In this document: positions 1 to 9,594 of the stretch, piece by piece
Layout: each line of letters begins with the position of its first letter
Position numbering within the stretch: the stretch's first letter is position 1
Assembly (NCBI RefSeq): GCF_004833285.1
Contig: NZ_STFG01000024.1
Location: forward strand, 284-49,890
DNA: 49,607 nucleotides
Source: Lampropedia puyangensis
Lineage (GTDB): Bacteria; Pseudomonadota; Gammaproteobacteria; Burkholderiales; Burkholderiaceae_C
Reading direction: 5' to 3'
Notes under the pieces: generated by a model
What the model was told of the DNA's origin: nothing
The model's database searches: none
The model's input: the letters and a program-made list of their open reading frames with translations, nothing else
Program-made: the position numbers and the translations under genes

Positions 1-327
1 CAAGGCGACACTGTTGGTTCATTGACGCCGCTTTGTTGCGCTGCTAGCACTAGATTGGAGTGTGGCGATTTACCGATTTAAGCAAAACGAGGTTGTAGTA
101 GACGGTGTTCTTACGGGTCAATCCCCTACTGGGGCAGTAACCATTTAAGCGGCTCGGAGCCTTGAAAAGCATAGAATTGGGCTTAATTGAAACAGTAAAT
201 CAACCCACGGTGCGCTTGTAAGCCATCTGATACAGTGAATGCAGCGCTTTTCTATGCAATGGACAGCGCAAATGCGTGGGTTGAACGTGCAGACAATTGT
301 CGGTGAAATATTTTCAGGAGCAATGGC
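1..327. other. Upstream region of ftsH, no gene assigned
   Basis: No complete gene is visible. Short open stretches reach stops at 79-81 (frame 1) and 146-148 (frame 2, open only from 26), and either could be the last codons of a gene lying left of the window, but neither gives a recognisable C-terminus. CTTGAAA at 161-167 matches the -35 element of heat-shock sigma-32 promoters, and ftsH is a sigma-32 gene in E. coli, but no good CCCCAT-like -10 follows at the right distance. A CAGGAG ribosome site at 315-320 precedes the ftsH start. Confidence 0.4.
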
Positions 328-2256
328 TTGAATAATCAATGGATCTCCAAAGTGGCGATGTGGCTTGTCCTCATTGTTGTTTTGTTTACGGTATTCAAAC
401 AGTTTGATACCAGTGGCAGTGGTGGTGCGCAACAAAAGCCGTACTCTGATTTCATCAGCATGGTGCAAAACCACCAGATCCAAGAGGCTGCCATTCAAGA
501 GACTGGTGCAGGTGGGGTGGAAATCATGGCCACTACTACTGATGGCGCCAAAGTGCGGACTACTGGGACGTTTTTTGACCGTGGGCTGATTGACGATTTG
601 ATCAATGCCAATGTCAAGTTCAATATCAAAGAGCGTGAACAGCGTTCGCTGTTGGGATCCATTCTGATCAGTTGGGGCCCCATGTTGCTTTTGATTGCTG
701 TATGGGTGTACTTCATGCGGCAGATGCAAGGTGGCGGCAAGGGAGGGGCTTTTAGCTTCGGCAAGAGCAAAGCGCGCATGCTTGATGAGAGTAACAATAC
801 CGTGACTTTCGCAGACGTGGCCGGCGCGGATGAAGCGAAAGAAGAGGTCAAAGAAGTTGTTGATTTCTTAAAGGATCCTCAGAAATTCCAACGCTTGGGT
901 GGTCGTATTCCTCGTGGTCTCTTATTGGTTGGGCCTCCTGGAACCGGCAAAACTTTGTTGGCGAAGTCGATTGCAGGCGAGGCCAAAGTTCCATTCTTCA
1001 GCATTTCTGGTTCTGATTTCGTTGAAATGTTTGTGGGCGTTGGCGCCGCTCGCGTGCGCGATATGTTTGAGAACGCCAAAAAAAATGCGCCTTGCATCAT
1101 CTTCATTGATGAAATTGATGCCGTTGGTCGTCAGCGTGGTGCTGGCCTGGGCGGAGGCAATGACGAGCGCGAGCAGACTCTTAATCAGATGCTGGTTGAG
1201 ATGGATGGATTTGAAACCAACATGGGCGTGATTGTGGTCGCGGCTACAAACCGACCCGATATTTTGGATGCAGCACTTTTGCGTCCAGGGCGTTTCGATC
1301 GTCAGGTTTATGTGACACTGCCAGACGTCAAAGGACGTGAGCAAATTTTGAGCGTGCACATGCGCAAAATTCCTGTGGGACAAGACGTGAATGCCAATGT
1401 GATTGCGCGTGGCACACCTGGGATGTCTGGTGCTGACTTGGCTAACTTGTGTAATGAGGCAGCCTTGATGGCAGCGCGCCGTAATGCGCGTGTTGTGGAG
1501 ATGCAAGACTTTGAGTCTGCCAAAGACAAAATTTTCATGGGGCCAGAGCGCCGCTCTGCGGTGATGGACCCAGAGGAATTGAAAAACACGGCCTACCATG
1601 AAGCAGGGCATGCTCTAATTGGTCGGTTGCTGCCTAAGTCTGACCCGGTGCATAAAGTGACTATCGTTCCACGTGGTCGTGCGTTGGGCGTGACTTTTAC
1701 GCTGCCTGAAAAGGATCGCTATGGCTACGATAAGGAATGGGCGTTGAGCCGTATTTCTATGCTCTTTGGTGGCCGCATTGCTGAAGAAGTGTTCATGAAT
1801 CAGATGACCACTGGGGCTTCGGATGACTTCAATAAGGCGACCCAATTGGCCCGCGACATGGTGACTCGTTACGGCATGTCTGATGAATTGGGGCCAATGG
1901 TTTACGCCGAAAATGAGGGCGAGGTGTTTTTGGGGCGCTCAGTAACCAAAACAACCAATGTCAGTGAGGCTACGATGCAAAAAGTAGACACTGAGGTGCG
2001 TCGTATCATTGATGAGCAATATTCCTTGGCGCGTCGTCTGATCGAAGAGAACCAAGACAAGATGCATGCCATGGCGAAAGCCTTGTTGGATTGGGAAACT
2101 ATTGATTCGACTCAGCTTGATGAAATCATGGCAGGTAAGGCGCCAACACCTCCGAAGGATTGGGTGCCAAAACATCCTTCTGTTGGAGGTGGCAACAACA
2201 ATTCAGATGGCGGAACGCCATCTGTGACAACAGATCCATCGCCTTCTGCTGCGTAA
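328..2256 (+). CDS. ftsH: ATP-dependent zinc metalloprotease FtsH
   Basis: FtsH is a membrane-anchored AAA+ protease that pulls misfolded or regulatory proteins out of the inner membrane or cytoplasm and degrades them. The 642-residue product has the full family layout: membrane helix at about 8-24, a small periplasmic domain, a second helix at about 111-130, Walker A GPPGTGKT at about 202-209, Walker B IIFIDE ending near 262, the second region of homology ATNRPDILD...RPGRFDR at about 307-335, and the zinc motif HEAGH at 424-428. The start is TTG at 328, placed 7 bases after CAGGAG; the nearby ATG at 323 meets a stop after two codons. The tail (about 610-642) is rich in Pro, Gly, Asn and Ser and probably disordered. 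It is followed by folP and glmM in the conserved proteobacterial order. Confidence 0.97.
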   Translation: MNNQWISKVAMWLVLIVVLFTVFKQFDTSGSGGAQQKPYSDFISMVQNHQIQEAAIQETGAGGVEIMATTTDGAKVRTTGTFFDRGLIDDLINANVKFNIKEREQRSLLGSILISWGPMLLLIAVWVYFMRQMQGGGKGGAFSFGKSKARMLDESNNTVTFADVAGADEAKEEVKEVVDFLKDPQKFQRLGGRIPRGLLLVGPPGTGKTLLAKSIAGEAKVPFFSISGSDFVEMFVGVGAARVRDMFENAKKNAPCIIFIDEIDAVGRQRGAGLGGGNDEREQTLNQMLVEMDGFETNMGVIVVAATNRPDILDAALLRPGRFDRQVYVTLPDVKGREQILSVHMRKIPVGQDVNANVIARGTPGMSGADLANLCNEAALMAARRNARVVEMQDFESAKDKIFMGPERRSAVMDPEELKNTAYHEAGHALIGRLLPKSDPVHKVTIVPRGRALGVTFTLPEKDRYGYDKEWALSRISMLFGGRIAEEVFMNQMTTGASDDFNKATQLARDMVTRYGMSDELGPMVYAENEGEVFLGRSVTKTTNVSEATMQKVDTEVRRIIDEQYSLARRLIEENQDKMHAMAKALLDWETIDSTQLDEIMAGKAPTPPKDWVPKHPSVGGGNNNSDGGTPSVTTDPSPSAA

Positions 2257-2294
2257 TTACGTGGTTTCAGTTGGTAGGGCGATGAGTTAAACAT

Positions 2295-2319
2295 GCGGGG
2301 CTTTCATGCCCCGTTTCTT
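2295..2319 (+). terminator. Terminator-like hairpin after ftsH
   Basis: CGGGGC (2296-2301) and GCCCCG (2308-2313) form a six-pair GC stem with loop TTTCAT, followed by TTTCTT. The T tract is broken, so termination may be partial. The ATG at 2306 that opens the long folP reading frame lies inside this hairpin, which argues against it as the real folP start. Confidence 0.5.
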
Positions 2320-2419
2320 ATTGGTGGGCGCGGCTACTCTCCTACGTGAATGCCATTTGCGTGAGTCCAGTGCGCGTGCATCCTCTCAATCTTTCTGTGA
2401 TGAATTTCAAAACCGTATC

Positions 2420-3283
2420 ATGCATATGAATACGCCCCAGCCGTATTGGCAAACATCTCGTTTCGATCTCAGCTTGCAGCGCCCACTGGTAATGGGCATT
2501 GTCAATTTGACTCCAGATTCGTTTTCTGATGGCGGGCGTTACAACGAGGTGCGAGCTGCGGTGTTGCATGCCGAGTCTTTGCTGGCACAAGGAGCTGATA
2601 TCTTGGATCTTGGGGCTGAGTCAACCCGACCTGGCAGCCCTGCCGTATCTTTAGAGGATGAGCTTGCACGTCTTATCCCTGTACTCAAGGAGTTGGTGTG
2701 CTTGGGGAAACCAATTTCTATCGATACCTATAAGCCTGAGGTGATGCGTGCTTGCCTTGATCTTGGTGCTGACATCATCAATGACATTTGGGCGCTACGA
2801 CAAAACGGTGCTCTGGAGGCTGTGAGTCAACATCCAAGATGTGGCGTGTGCCTGATGCACATGCACCGCACACCGCAAGACATGCAAGTGCAGCCTATGG
2901 CTGGTCCTGTTGTGCAGGATGTGCGCCTTTTTTTGCAGCAGCATGCACAAAAGGTTATGGATGCTGGTGTCGCAGCAGAACGCATCACGTTAGATCCAGG
3001 TATCGGTTTTGGTAAAACCGTCGAGCAAAATTTTTCATTAATAGATGGACAGGCCGAATTGTTGTCTTTGGGGTTTCCTGTGCTGGCGGGGTGGTCCCGT
3101 AAATCGGCGCTGGGGGCTGTTACTGGCCTAGATGTTGGGCAGCGGTTAGTGGCCAGCGTGACCGCAGCAATGCTGGCAGTTGATAGAGGGGCCCGTATCG
3201 TGCGGGTTCATGACGTCGCAAAAACAGTTGAAGCGTTGCAGGTGTGGCAAGCCATGCATGATGCAGGGTTGAGTTTGCGATAA
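2420..3283 (+). CDS. folP: Dihydropteroate synthase
   Basis: FolP condenses 6-hydroxymethyl-dihydropterin diphosphate with p-aminobenzoate to give dihydropteroate in folate synthesis, and is the sulfonamide target. Both family signatures are present: MGIVNLTPDSFSDGG at about residues 24-38, which binds the pterin diphosphate, and LGAESTRPGS at about 62-71. LDPGIGFGKT and GWSRKSALG follow further on, as expected for the TIM barrel. The frame is open from ATG 2306, but those 38 extra codons match nothing in the family and begin inside a hairpin. I chose ATG 2420 (287 residues, normal length); ATG 2426 is equally possible because neither has a clear ribosome site. It lies between ftsH and glmM as in many proteobacteria. 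Confidence 0.95.
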   Translation: MHMNTPQPYWQTSRFDLSLQRPLVMGIVNLTPDSFSDGGRYNEVRAAVLHAESLLAQGADILDLGAESTRPGSPAVSLEDELARLIPVLKELVCLGKPISIDTYKPEVMRACLDLGADIINDIWALRQNGALEAVSQHPRCGVCLMHMHRTPQDMQVQPMAGPVVQDVRLFLQQHAQKVMDAGVAAERITLDPGIGFGKTVEQNFSLIDGQAELLSLGFPVLAGWSRKSALGAVTGLDVGQRLVASVTAAMLAVDRGARIVRVHDVAKTVEALQVWQAMHDAGLSLR

Positions 3284-3426
3284 AGGCTTTTTGTGCATGC
3301 TGTTGATGCGTGGTCGCAGTTGGCCTGTTTTGTCTATAAAACGTATCAAGTCTGGTAACGTCACGAATGGTTTCAAGGACATTATTTGCCCATGGAACGA
3401 CTGATTTTTGATTGAAAATACAGCCT

Positions 3427-4767
3427 ATGAGTAAACAATTTTTCGGCACGGATGGCATTCGAGGCACTGTGGGGCAAGAACCCATTACACCTGATTTCAT
3501 CTTGCAGCTTGGGCATACGGTAGGCCGTTTATTAAAAAAAACACAGGCTAGTCCAACGGTCTTGATTGGAAAGGACACCCGTATTTCGGGCTATATGCTC
3601 GAAAGCGCGTTGGAGTCCGGATTCAATTCCGCTGGTGTAGATGTAATTTTGTTAGGCCCCATCCCCACGCCGGCGGTCGCTTACCTCACACGCGCTATTC
3701 GCGCTGATTTGGGAGTTGTCATCAGTGCTAGCCACAATCCCTTTGAAGACAATGGAATCAAATTTTTCAGCGCGCAAGGCACTAAGCTGTCGGATGACTG
3801 GGAGGCTTTGGTTGAGAGAGGTCTTGGTCAGGCGCCTCAATGGGCGCCTTCGGCCGCGCTGGGTAAGGCACGGCGCCTGAGTGATGCAGCTGGGCGCTAT
3901 ATTGAGTTTTGTAAGAGCACCTTTGCGCACGACTTGAGCCTCAAAGGATTGAAGTTGGTGGTGGATGCGGCGCATGGTGCGGCTTATCAAGTCGCACCCC
4001 AGGTGTTCCATGAGCTTGGCGCAGAAGTGATCAGTATTGGTGTGGAGCCCGATGGCCTCAATATCAACAAAGGAGTGGGGGCGACTGCGCCCCAGGCGTT
4101 GATAGCCAAAGTCAGAGAAAGCGGTGCTGATTACGGTATCGCATTAGACGGTGATGCTGATCGCCTACAGATGGTTGATGCCAGTGGACGTCTTTTCAAC
4201 GGGGATGAATTGCTGTATGTGATGGCGTGTGACCGTTTGGAAATGGGTGAATCTGTGCCTGGCGTGGTGGGCACATTGATGACCAATATGGCCATCGAGG
4301 AAGCCCTCAAGCAAAAACATGTGGCATTGCTGCGTGCCAAAGTGGGGGATCGTTATGTGCTGGAGGGGTTGGCGCAAAAAGGCTGGCAACTCGGCGGGGA
4401 GAGTTCAGGTCATTTGCTGGCACTGGACAAGCATACGACAGGCGATGGCATCATCAGCGCTTTGCAAGTGCTCTTGCGTGTGGTGCGCAGCGGTAAAAGT
4501 GTGGCCGATTCTTTGGTTGATGCGGCCTTGTTTCCGCAAACACTGATTAACGTTCGACTCGACAGTCGCGATGGTTGGATGCAGCATGCGAGCTTTCAAC
4601 AGCGTATACGCGATGCTGAACAAGCGCTGCAGGGGCAGGGCAGGCTATTGGTGCGCCCCAGTGGAACGGAGCCTGTGCTGCGTTTGATGGTGGAGGCCAG
4701 AGACGCTAACGTGGCGCAACGTTGGGCGCAAGAATTAGCCGATACGCTGCAACGAGCAGCAGGCTAA
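3427..4767 (+). CDS. glmM: Phosphoglucosamine mutase
   Basis: GlmM interconverts glucosamine-6-phosphate and glucosamine-1-phosphate, the step before UDP-GlcNAc for peptidoglycan and LPS. The product of 446 residues begins with the typical [11 protein letters not shown]. The phosphoserine loop VISASHNP places the active serine at 102, the same number as in E. coli. The metal loop DGDADR lies near residue 240 and the phosphate-binding RPSGTEP near 415. A TTG at 3412 in frame would add five residues; ATG 3427 is preferred because [10 protein letters not shown] is the usual family start. It follows folP after about 140 bases and is probably transcribed with it. Confidence 0.96.
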   Translation: MSKQFFGTDGIRGTVGQEPITPDFILQLGHTVGRLLKKTQASPTVLIGKDTRISGYMLESALESGFNSAGVDVILLGPIPTPAVAYLTRAIRADLGVVISASHNPFEDNGIKFFSAQGTKLSDDWEALVERGLGQAPQWAPSAALGKARRLSDAAGRYIEFCKSTFAHDLSLKGLKLVVDAAHGAAYQVAPQVFHELGAEVISIGVEPDGLNINKGVGATAPQALIAKVRESGADYGIALDGDADRLQMVDASGRLFNGDELLYVMACDRLEMGESVPGVVGTLMTNMAIEEALKQKHVALLRAKVGDRYVLEGLAQKGWQLGGESSGHLLALDKHTTGDGIISALQVLLRVVRSGKSVADSLVDAALFPQTLINVRLDSRDGWMQHASFQQRIRDAEQALQGQGRLLVRPSGTEPVLRLMVEARDANVAQRWAQELADTLQRAAG

Positions 4768-4939
4768 GCAGGTATGGTATGCGATGCATGTGTTCATGTT
4801 CTCCCAGTGGGAGACACATGTATAGACATGCAAATTTTTCAACCGTTTTCTATTTTATTTTGATGCAGTGATTGTCCGTTTTGCCCTACCGCTTTTGTGA
4901 AGCTTTGAGGCAAACGGCTTCATTGACGTGAATTTGCTC

Positions 4940-7321
4940 ATGGCCACGATCGATCTCGCAACACAACAACGCATTACCCAACTGATTGCTCAAGAGTTGA
5001 GCGCCTCTGCAAGGCAAGTTGAGTCTGCCATTGCCCTTTTGGATGAAGGCGCTACAGTGCCATTCATTGCCCGCTATCGGAAAGAAGCAACGGGCGGCTT
5101 GGATGATGTGCAGCTGAGGGCTTTGGATGAGCGTTTGGGTTACTTGAGAGAGCTCGAACAGCGACGCCAAGCGATTGTAAAAAGCATCGAAGAGCAAGGC
5201 AAACTCACACCGATTTTGGCGACTCATCTTGCCCAGGTGATGACCAAGCAAGAATTGGAAGATATCTATTTGCCTTACAAGCCAAAGCGCCGAACAAAAG
5301 GGCAAATTGCTAAAGAGGCAGGCTTAGAACCATTGGCGTTGTCGCTTTTTGCAGACCCGAATCTGGTTCCAATTGAGGCAGCTCAAGCTTTTGTGAAAGC
5401 GGAAAAAAGTGAGGATGGTGCTGATTTCACAACGGTCAATGCAGTGCTGGATGGTGCGCGGGACATTTTGGTCGAGGCTTGGGCAGAGGATGCGGCACTG
5501 GTGCAGCATATGCGGCAATGGCTTTGGGATACCGGGGTACTGGTTAGCCAGTTGATAGACGGCAAGAACCCTGATGAGTCTGAAACAGCCAAATTCAAAG
5601 ATTATTTTGCTTACGATGAACCGATTGCGCGCATTCCATCGCATCGTGCATTGGCTGTATTTCGTGGCCGCAGTTTGGACATTTTGCACGTTCGCCTGAC
5701 GCAAGAGATTGAGCCTGAACCAGGCAAACCCAGCTTGGCCGAAGGGCGTTTAGCGTTGCAATTGAAATGGAGTCATCAGCAACGTGCTGCTGATGACTGG
5801 CTGCGCAAGGCCGTTGCCTGGCTGTGGCGTGTCAAGCTCAGTTTGTCTTTGGAACGGGACTTGTTTGCTAAATTGCGCGAGGCAGCTGAGGGCGTTGCTA
5901 TCAAAGTGTTTGGAGACAATTTGCGCGACTTGTTGTTGGCTGCGCCTGCAGGCTCTCACACCGTGATGGGATTGGATCCTGGCATTCGAACCGGCGTCAA
6001 GGTTGCCGTTGTGGATGCCACAGGCAAGTTGTTGGACACGGCAACAGTTTTTCCACATGAACCACGCCGCGATTGGCAAGGAGCCTTGCACACCTTGGCA
6101 GCATTGTGTGCCAAGCATCGAGTGGTTCTGATCGCGATTGGCAATGGGACGGCCAGTCGTGAGACCGATAAGTTAGCGGCTGAATTGGTCAAAATGCTCG
6201 CAGACAAGACTGGGCACCATATGCAAAAAGTGGTGGTCAGTGAGGCTGGGGCATCGGTTTATTCTGCCAGCGCATTCGCGAGTGAGGAAATGCCTGATGT
6301 CGATGTCAGTTTGCGCGGCGCTGCCAGTATCGCGCGTCGTTTGCAGGATCCTTTGGCTGAGCTTGTCAAGATCGACCCGAAATCTATTGGTGTGGGCCAA
6401 TACCAGCACGATGTGAACCAGACTGAGTTGGCACGTGCTTTGGATGCCGTGGTGGAGGATTGCGTCAACGGTGTTGGCGTGGATCTGAATACTGCCAGTG
6501 CACCGTTGCTGGCACGAGTGTCTGGGCTGAGTAACACCGTTGCGCGGGCGGTGGTGCGTTGGCGCGAAGCCAATGGGGCGTTTAAAAATCGCCAGCAACT
6601 GCTCAAGGTTTCTGGCCTCGGGCCTAAGGCATTTGAGCAAAGTGCAGGCTTTCTGCGTATTCGTGATGGGGACAATCCGCTTGATACCACAGGCGTGCAC
6701 CCGGAAACCTATCCCATCGTTGAAGCCATTTTGCAGACCACGGGTAAGCCTGTTGACCAGCTCATGGGCAATACGCAATTTTTGAAGACCCTCAAACCCG
6801 AGCAGTTTGCGCGCGATGGAGTGGGTTCCATTACGGTCAAAGATATCTTGAGTGAACTTGAGAAGCCTGGGCGTGATCCACGGCCTGATTTTGTTGTTGC
6901 CCGCTTCAATGATGGCGTTGAGGATATTGCTGATTTAAGACCTGATATGGTCCTTGAGGGGACGGTGAGCAATGTCGCTCAGTTTGGTGCTTTCGTTGAT
7001 TTGGGGGTGCACCAAGATGGTTTGATTCACGTCAGTCAGTTGGCCAACCGCTTTGTGGAAGATGCTCGCGAAGTGGTCAAAACTGGGCAAGTCGTCAAGG
7101 TCAAAGTGCTGGAAGTTGATGTGCCTCGCAAGCGAATCAGCTTAACAATGCGTCTGGATGCTGTCGTCACTCGCGCTGGTGACCGATCAACAACATCAGA
7201 CCCGAAAAGCAACATGAGTGCGGGGCGCGATGCAAAAGTGAAAGCTTCTTCACGCGGATCGCAACAGGCCCCGCAGTCGGCCATGCAGTCTGCATTTGCC
7301 AAATTGAAGGGCTTGAAATAG
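4940..7321 (+). CDS. tex: Tex family S1 RNA-binding protein
   Basis: Tex is a conserved nucleic-acid-binding protein, named from toxin expression in Bordetella pertussis and linked to transcription; its exact action is not settled. The product of about 793 residues shows the N-terminal helical Tex domain (LDEGATVPFIARYRKEATGGLD near 35-55), a central YqgF/RNase H-like fold (VMGLDPGIRTGVKVAVVD near 340), the conserved IGVGQYQHDV, a helix-hairpin-helix pair (VGVDLNTASAPLLARVSG), and a C-terminal S1 domain (GTVSNVAQFGAFVDLG..GLIHVSQL near 675-705). A Ser/Gln-rich tail follows. GTG 4928 would add four residues; neither start has a strong ribosome site. An unusual 13-bp inverted repeat follows the stop. 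Confidence 0.95.
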   Translation: MATIDLATQQRITQLIAQELSASARQVESAIALLDEGATVPFIARYRKEATGGLDDVQLRALDERLGYLRELEQRRQAIVKSIEEQGKLTPILATHLAQVMTKQELEDIYLPYKPKRRTKGQIAKEAGLEPLALSLFADPNLVPIEAAQAFVKAEKSEDGADFTTVNAVLDGARDILVEAWAEDAALVQHMRQWLWDTGVLVSQLIDGKNPDESETAKFKDYFAYDEPIARIPSHRALAVFRGRSLDILHVRLTQEIEPEPGKPSLAEGRLALQLKWSHQQRAADDWLRKAVAWLWRVKLSLSLERDLFAKLREAAEGVAIKVFGDNLRDLLLAAPAGSHTVMGLDPGIRTGVKVAVVDATGKLLDTATVFPHEPRRDWQGALHTLAALCAKHRVVLIAIGNGTASRETDKLAAELVKMLADKTGHHMQKVVVSEAGASVYSASAFASEEMPDVDVSLRGAASIARRLQDPLAELVKIDPKSIGVGQYQHDVNQTELARALDAVVEDCVNGVGVDLNTASAPLLARVSGLSNTVARAVVRWREANGAFKNRQQLLKVSGLGPKAFEQSAGFLRIRDGDNPLDTTGVHPETYPIVEAILQTTGKPVDQLMGNTQFLKTLKPEQFARDGVGSITVKDILSELEKPGRDPRPDFVVARFNDGVEDIADLRPDMVLEGTVSNVAQFGAFVDLGVHQDGLIHVSQLANRFVEDAREVVKTGQVVKVKVLEVDVPRKRISLTMRLDAVVTRAGDRSTTSDPKSNMSAGRDAKVKASSRGSQQAPQSAMQSAFAKLKGLK

Positions 7322-7339
7322 TAGATCAGTGGGCAAGTG

Positions 7340-7368
7340 ATCATATGTCACAATGTGTGACATATGAT
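7340..7368 (+). repeat. 13-bp perfect inverted repeat after tex
   Basis: ATCATATGTCACA (7340-7352) is followed by ATG and then its exact reverse complement TGTGACATATGAT (7356-7368). RNA from either strand would form a tight 13-pair hairpin. The T-rich run TGTTCTTGTTT follows on +, so it may be a weak terminator for tex, or a dimeric operator ahead of the HDOD gene that starts 118 bases later. Confidence 0.6.
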
Positions 7369-7485
7369 GTTCTTGTTTGCCTTCTAAAATGTTAATTTTG
7401 TGCAAATAATTTATTGTGCTTACTTCAATTAATTCGTGTTTCCTAAGAATTTGCTTGACGCGCTCTGGAGATAAAGGGGGCAAGT

Positions 7486-8274
7486 GTGGCTGATGGCTCG
7501 ATACTGCCGTCATTGCCATTTTTTGCTGGCAGCTTGGCTTTTTTGCAGCAGGAGTTGCAATCTGCACGACCCCGCATGGACCAGCTTAACCAAGGTTTTG
7601 CCAATGAACCAGCATTGACTGCACGTTTATTGGTTGTTTGCAGCCAGCGCTGGCCGCAAACCTGTTCCCATGCGAGCGCAGCGTTAGCATTACTGTCCAT
7701 AGATGATTTGCGTGCTGCGTTGGTGGGACCTCTTGGGTCTCCGTATGCCAATGCGGTGAACAAGGATAGCCATTACCTAGCATGGCGAAAATATGTATTG
7801 GAAGTAGCGCGCATTGCCCGGTCGTTGGCGAGGGACTTACTTCTTAATGAGCAATTGGCCTATAGCGCTGGGCTATTGCATGCAATTCATATGATTGGCT
7901 CGACCAATGGTGGGGGGCTGAATGATTTTCCTGAAAAGAAAAAATCCAGTCCGTTGGCTTCGCTGCGAAAGCAGGCATTTGCGTTTATTGCCTCAATGCC
8001 ATCTGGCAGCAGCTTTAAAGACAGTGCGCTTTTTATAAAACAGTGGGGTATGCCTGAGATTTTGAGCAATATTGTTCAAAATTGTGAAGCGCCGTTAGAG
8101 GACGATGAAAACATTAGCCCTTTGGCTGCAGTACTGCATTTGGCTGTATGGCGTGCATGCATTTCAAGTCTTGGCATGACATATAGCACCTCAACCTATC
8201 CCGCTGAGGTGGCGCTGTCGCTGGGGATGGATATGGACATGGTCTTGCATCAAGAGCCTATCCGTTGGAAATAA
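7486..8274 (+). CDS. HDOD domain-containing protein
   Basis: The 262-residue soluble protein looks like an HDOD domain (PF08668), a relative of HD phosphohydrolases that usually lacks the metal site and acts in signalling. Supporting features are the helical pattern with ALTARLLVVCSQ (about 42-53), ALALLSIDDLRAALVGPLG (about 66-84), WRKYVLEVARIARSLA followed by AYSAGLLHAIHMIG (about 100-140), and CEAPLEDDENISPLAAVLHLA near 205-225. HDOD proteins often sit beside GGDEF or chemotaxis modules; none is attached here. The start is GTG 7486, supported by AAAGGGGG at 7473-7480. It converges on the cytochrome gene. Its target is unknown. Confidence 0.7.
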   Translation: MADGSILPSLPFFAGSLAFLQQELQSARPRMDQLNQGFANEPALTARLLVVCSQRWPQTCSHASAALALLSIDDLRAALVGPLGSPYANAVNKDSHYLAWRKYVLEVARIARSLARDLLLNEQLAYSAGLLHAIHMIGSTNGGGLNDFPEKKKSSPLASLRKQAFAFIASMPSGSSFKDSALFIKQWGMPEILSNIVQNCEAPLEDDENISPLAAVLHLAVWRACISSLGMTYSTSTYPAEVALSLGMDMDMVLHQEPIRWK

Positions 8275-8308
8275 TCCAACGGTGTATTTAACGAGTTTTT
8301 TTAAATCA

Positions 8309-8333
8309 CAGTTGAAGACCGTTACTTCAACTG
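8309..8333. terminator. Hairpin between convergent HDOD and cytochrome genes
   Basis: CAGTTGAAG (8309-8317) and CTTCAACTG (8325-8333) are perfect reverse complements around a seven-base loop. The cytochrome stop codon (minus-strand TAA, 8322-8324) sits in the loop. No long T tract directly follows on either strand, so a role in termination is only likely from its position between convergent genes. Confidence 0.4.
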
Positions 8334-8636
8334 CAAAATCCATTCCGCTAGTTTTTTCGCTTCTTCTTCATTGACCCGGGTGTTGGGGGGCATGGGTACA
8401 GGCCCGTATACGCCTTTACTGCCGTTGCGAATATGGTCCACCAAAATCTGGAGCGCGCCATCTTCGCCTTGCCGTTTGGCCGCCACATCTTTGAATGCAG
8501 GTCCCACAATTTTTCGTTCTACGCTGTGGCATGCGATGCATGCCTTGGACTTCATCAGACTTTCATCTGCCCACGCCGCCGGGCTGAGGCCGTACAGGCT
8601 AGTCAGTAAGGGTATGCAAACGAGCAAATAACGCAT
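8322..8636 (-). CDS. Small periplasmic class I cytochrome c (c551-like)
   Basis: A 104-residue electron carrier. Residues 1-23 form a Sec signal peptide ending near AWA, so the mature protein is periplasmic. The single haem motif CIACH (C33, C36, H37) gives covalent haem attachment and the proximal histidine. GPAF near 45 and the distal methionine in VPMPPN (M82) are typical of cytochromes c551/c552, and the C-terminal helix AKKLAEWIL closes the fold. It is monocistronic and convergent with the HDOD gene. No oxidase or reductase lies beside it, so its partner cannot be told. Confidence 0.88.
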   Translation of the reverse strand: MRYLLVCIPLLTSLYGLSPAAWADESLMKSKACIACHSVERKIVGPAFKDVAAKRQGEDGALQILVDHIRNGSKGVYGPVPMPPNTRVNEEEAKKLAEWILQLK

Positions 8637-8824
8637 AGTCGAGAAAGCATCACTTTCGCAATGCAGAAAAGGTAGTCAATACAGCGGCAGCAAGCGTAAC
8701 ACATCCGATCATGACTATGATTTGCCGTGTACAGCGACCTATACTGAGGCGAAGTAAATGGCAATTGCTGCGATGAATGCACTATTGTTGATCAGAGTTA
8801 ATGTCGATTGGTAAAGGATGTTTT

Positions 8825-9517
8825 ATGGGCGAATGGATCAAACTCACTAGCGCAGATGGTTTTGAATTGGATGCGTACTTGGCGCAGCCGGAAAAACATG
8901 CAAAAGGCGCACTAGTGGTTTTGCAAGAGATCTTTGGCGTTAATGCACATATTCGTGATGTAGCTGATCGCTTTGCCAAGGAAGGCTTTATGGTGGTTGC
9001 CCCCTCAACGTTTGCGCGAGTGAAATCTGGCATAGAGCTTGGTTATGATGAAGCGGCAATGCAAGATGGGATTGCGCTGAAATCAGCCGTAGAGGCATTG
9101 CCAGGCAAAGGTGTGGTGCAAGACATTCAAGCGGCGGTGGATTTTGCGGGCCAGCAGCATGTTGGGAAAGTGGGGGTGACCGGATTTTGTTGGGGGGGAC
9201 TGCTTACCTGGCGCTCCGCAGAGCTGGTTAGTGGCTTATCGGCTGCTGTAACTTATTATGGTGGTGGTATGACTGGCCCCGATGAGCTCACTCGTCAGCC
9301 CAAAGTCCCTGTGATGGCGCATTTTGGTACTAAAGACCATTGGATATCTCTCGACAGCGTGAGTGCATTTGAACAAGTTCAGCCTTCAGTACAAGTACAT
9401 GTGTACGAGGCGGATCATGGGTTCAATTGTGATCCGCGTGCTGCTTTTGACGCTACTGCAGCTGATCTCGCGTGGCAACGTACGGTGGCCTTCTTCTCCC
9501 AACATTTATCGCTGTAA
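8825..9517 (+). CDS. Dienelactone hydrolase family protein
   Basis: An alpha/beta hydrolase of the DLH family (PF01738), 230 residues from ATG 8825, which has AAAGGA upstream; an ATG at 8801 would add eight residues with no support. The Cys-Asp-His triad of the family is visible: C122 in GVTGFCWGG, D171 in GTKDHW and H198 in ADHGFN. The classical enzyme opens dienelactone to maleylacetate in chlorocatechol breakdown, but no catabolic genes are nearby, and most stand-alone relatives have unknown or broad carboxymethylenebutenolidase-like activity. Cytoplasmic, no signal peptide. Confidence 0.88.
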   Translation: MGEWIKLTSADGFELDAYLAQPEKHAKGALVVLQEIFGVNAHIRDVADRFAKEGFMVVAPSTFARVKSGIELGYDEAAMQDGIALKSAVEALPGKGVVQDIQAAVDFAGQQHVGKVGVTGFCWGGLLTWRSAELVSGLSAAVTYYGGGMTGPDELTRQPKVPVMAHFGTKDHWISLDSVSAFEQVQPSVQVHVYEADHGFNCDPRAAFDATAADLAWQRTVAFFSQHLSL

Positions 9518-9594
9518 GACATAACCAATTGCCAATTGCCATTTGCTTTATGCGAATTAAGCCTGAAACGGGCTTGTGTTATGGGGTTAAGCAA

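Noticed and set aside
1-148. Fragments that could be the end of a gene left of ftsH
   Set aside because: Both candidate frames are short, interrupted within the first 25 bases or lack any recognisable C-terminus; rlmE, often upstream of ftsH, does not match.
4795-4820. Hairpin TCTCCC-AGT-GGGAGA after glmM as a terminator
   Set aside because: The stem is real but the nearest T run is about 15 bases away, too far for a standard rho-independent terminator.
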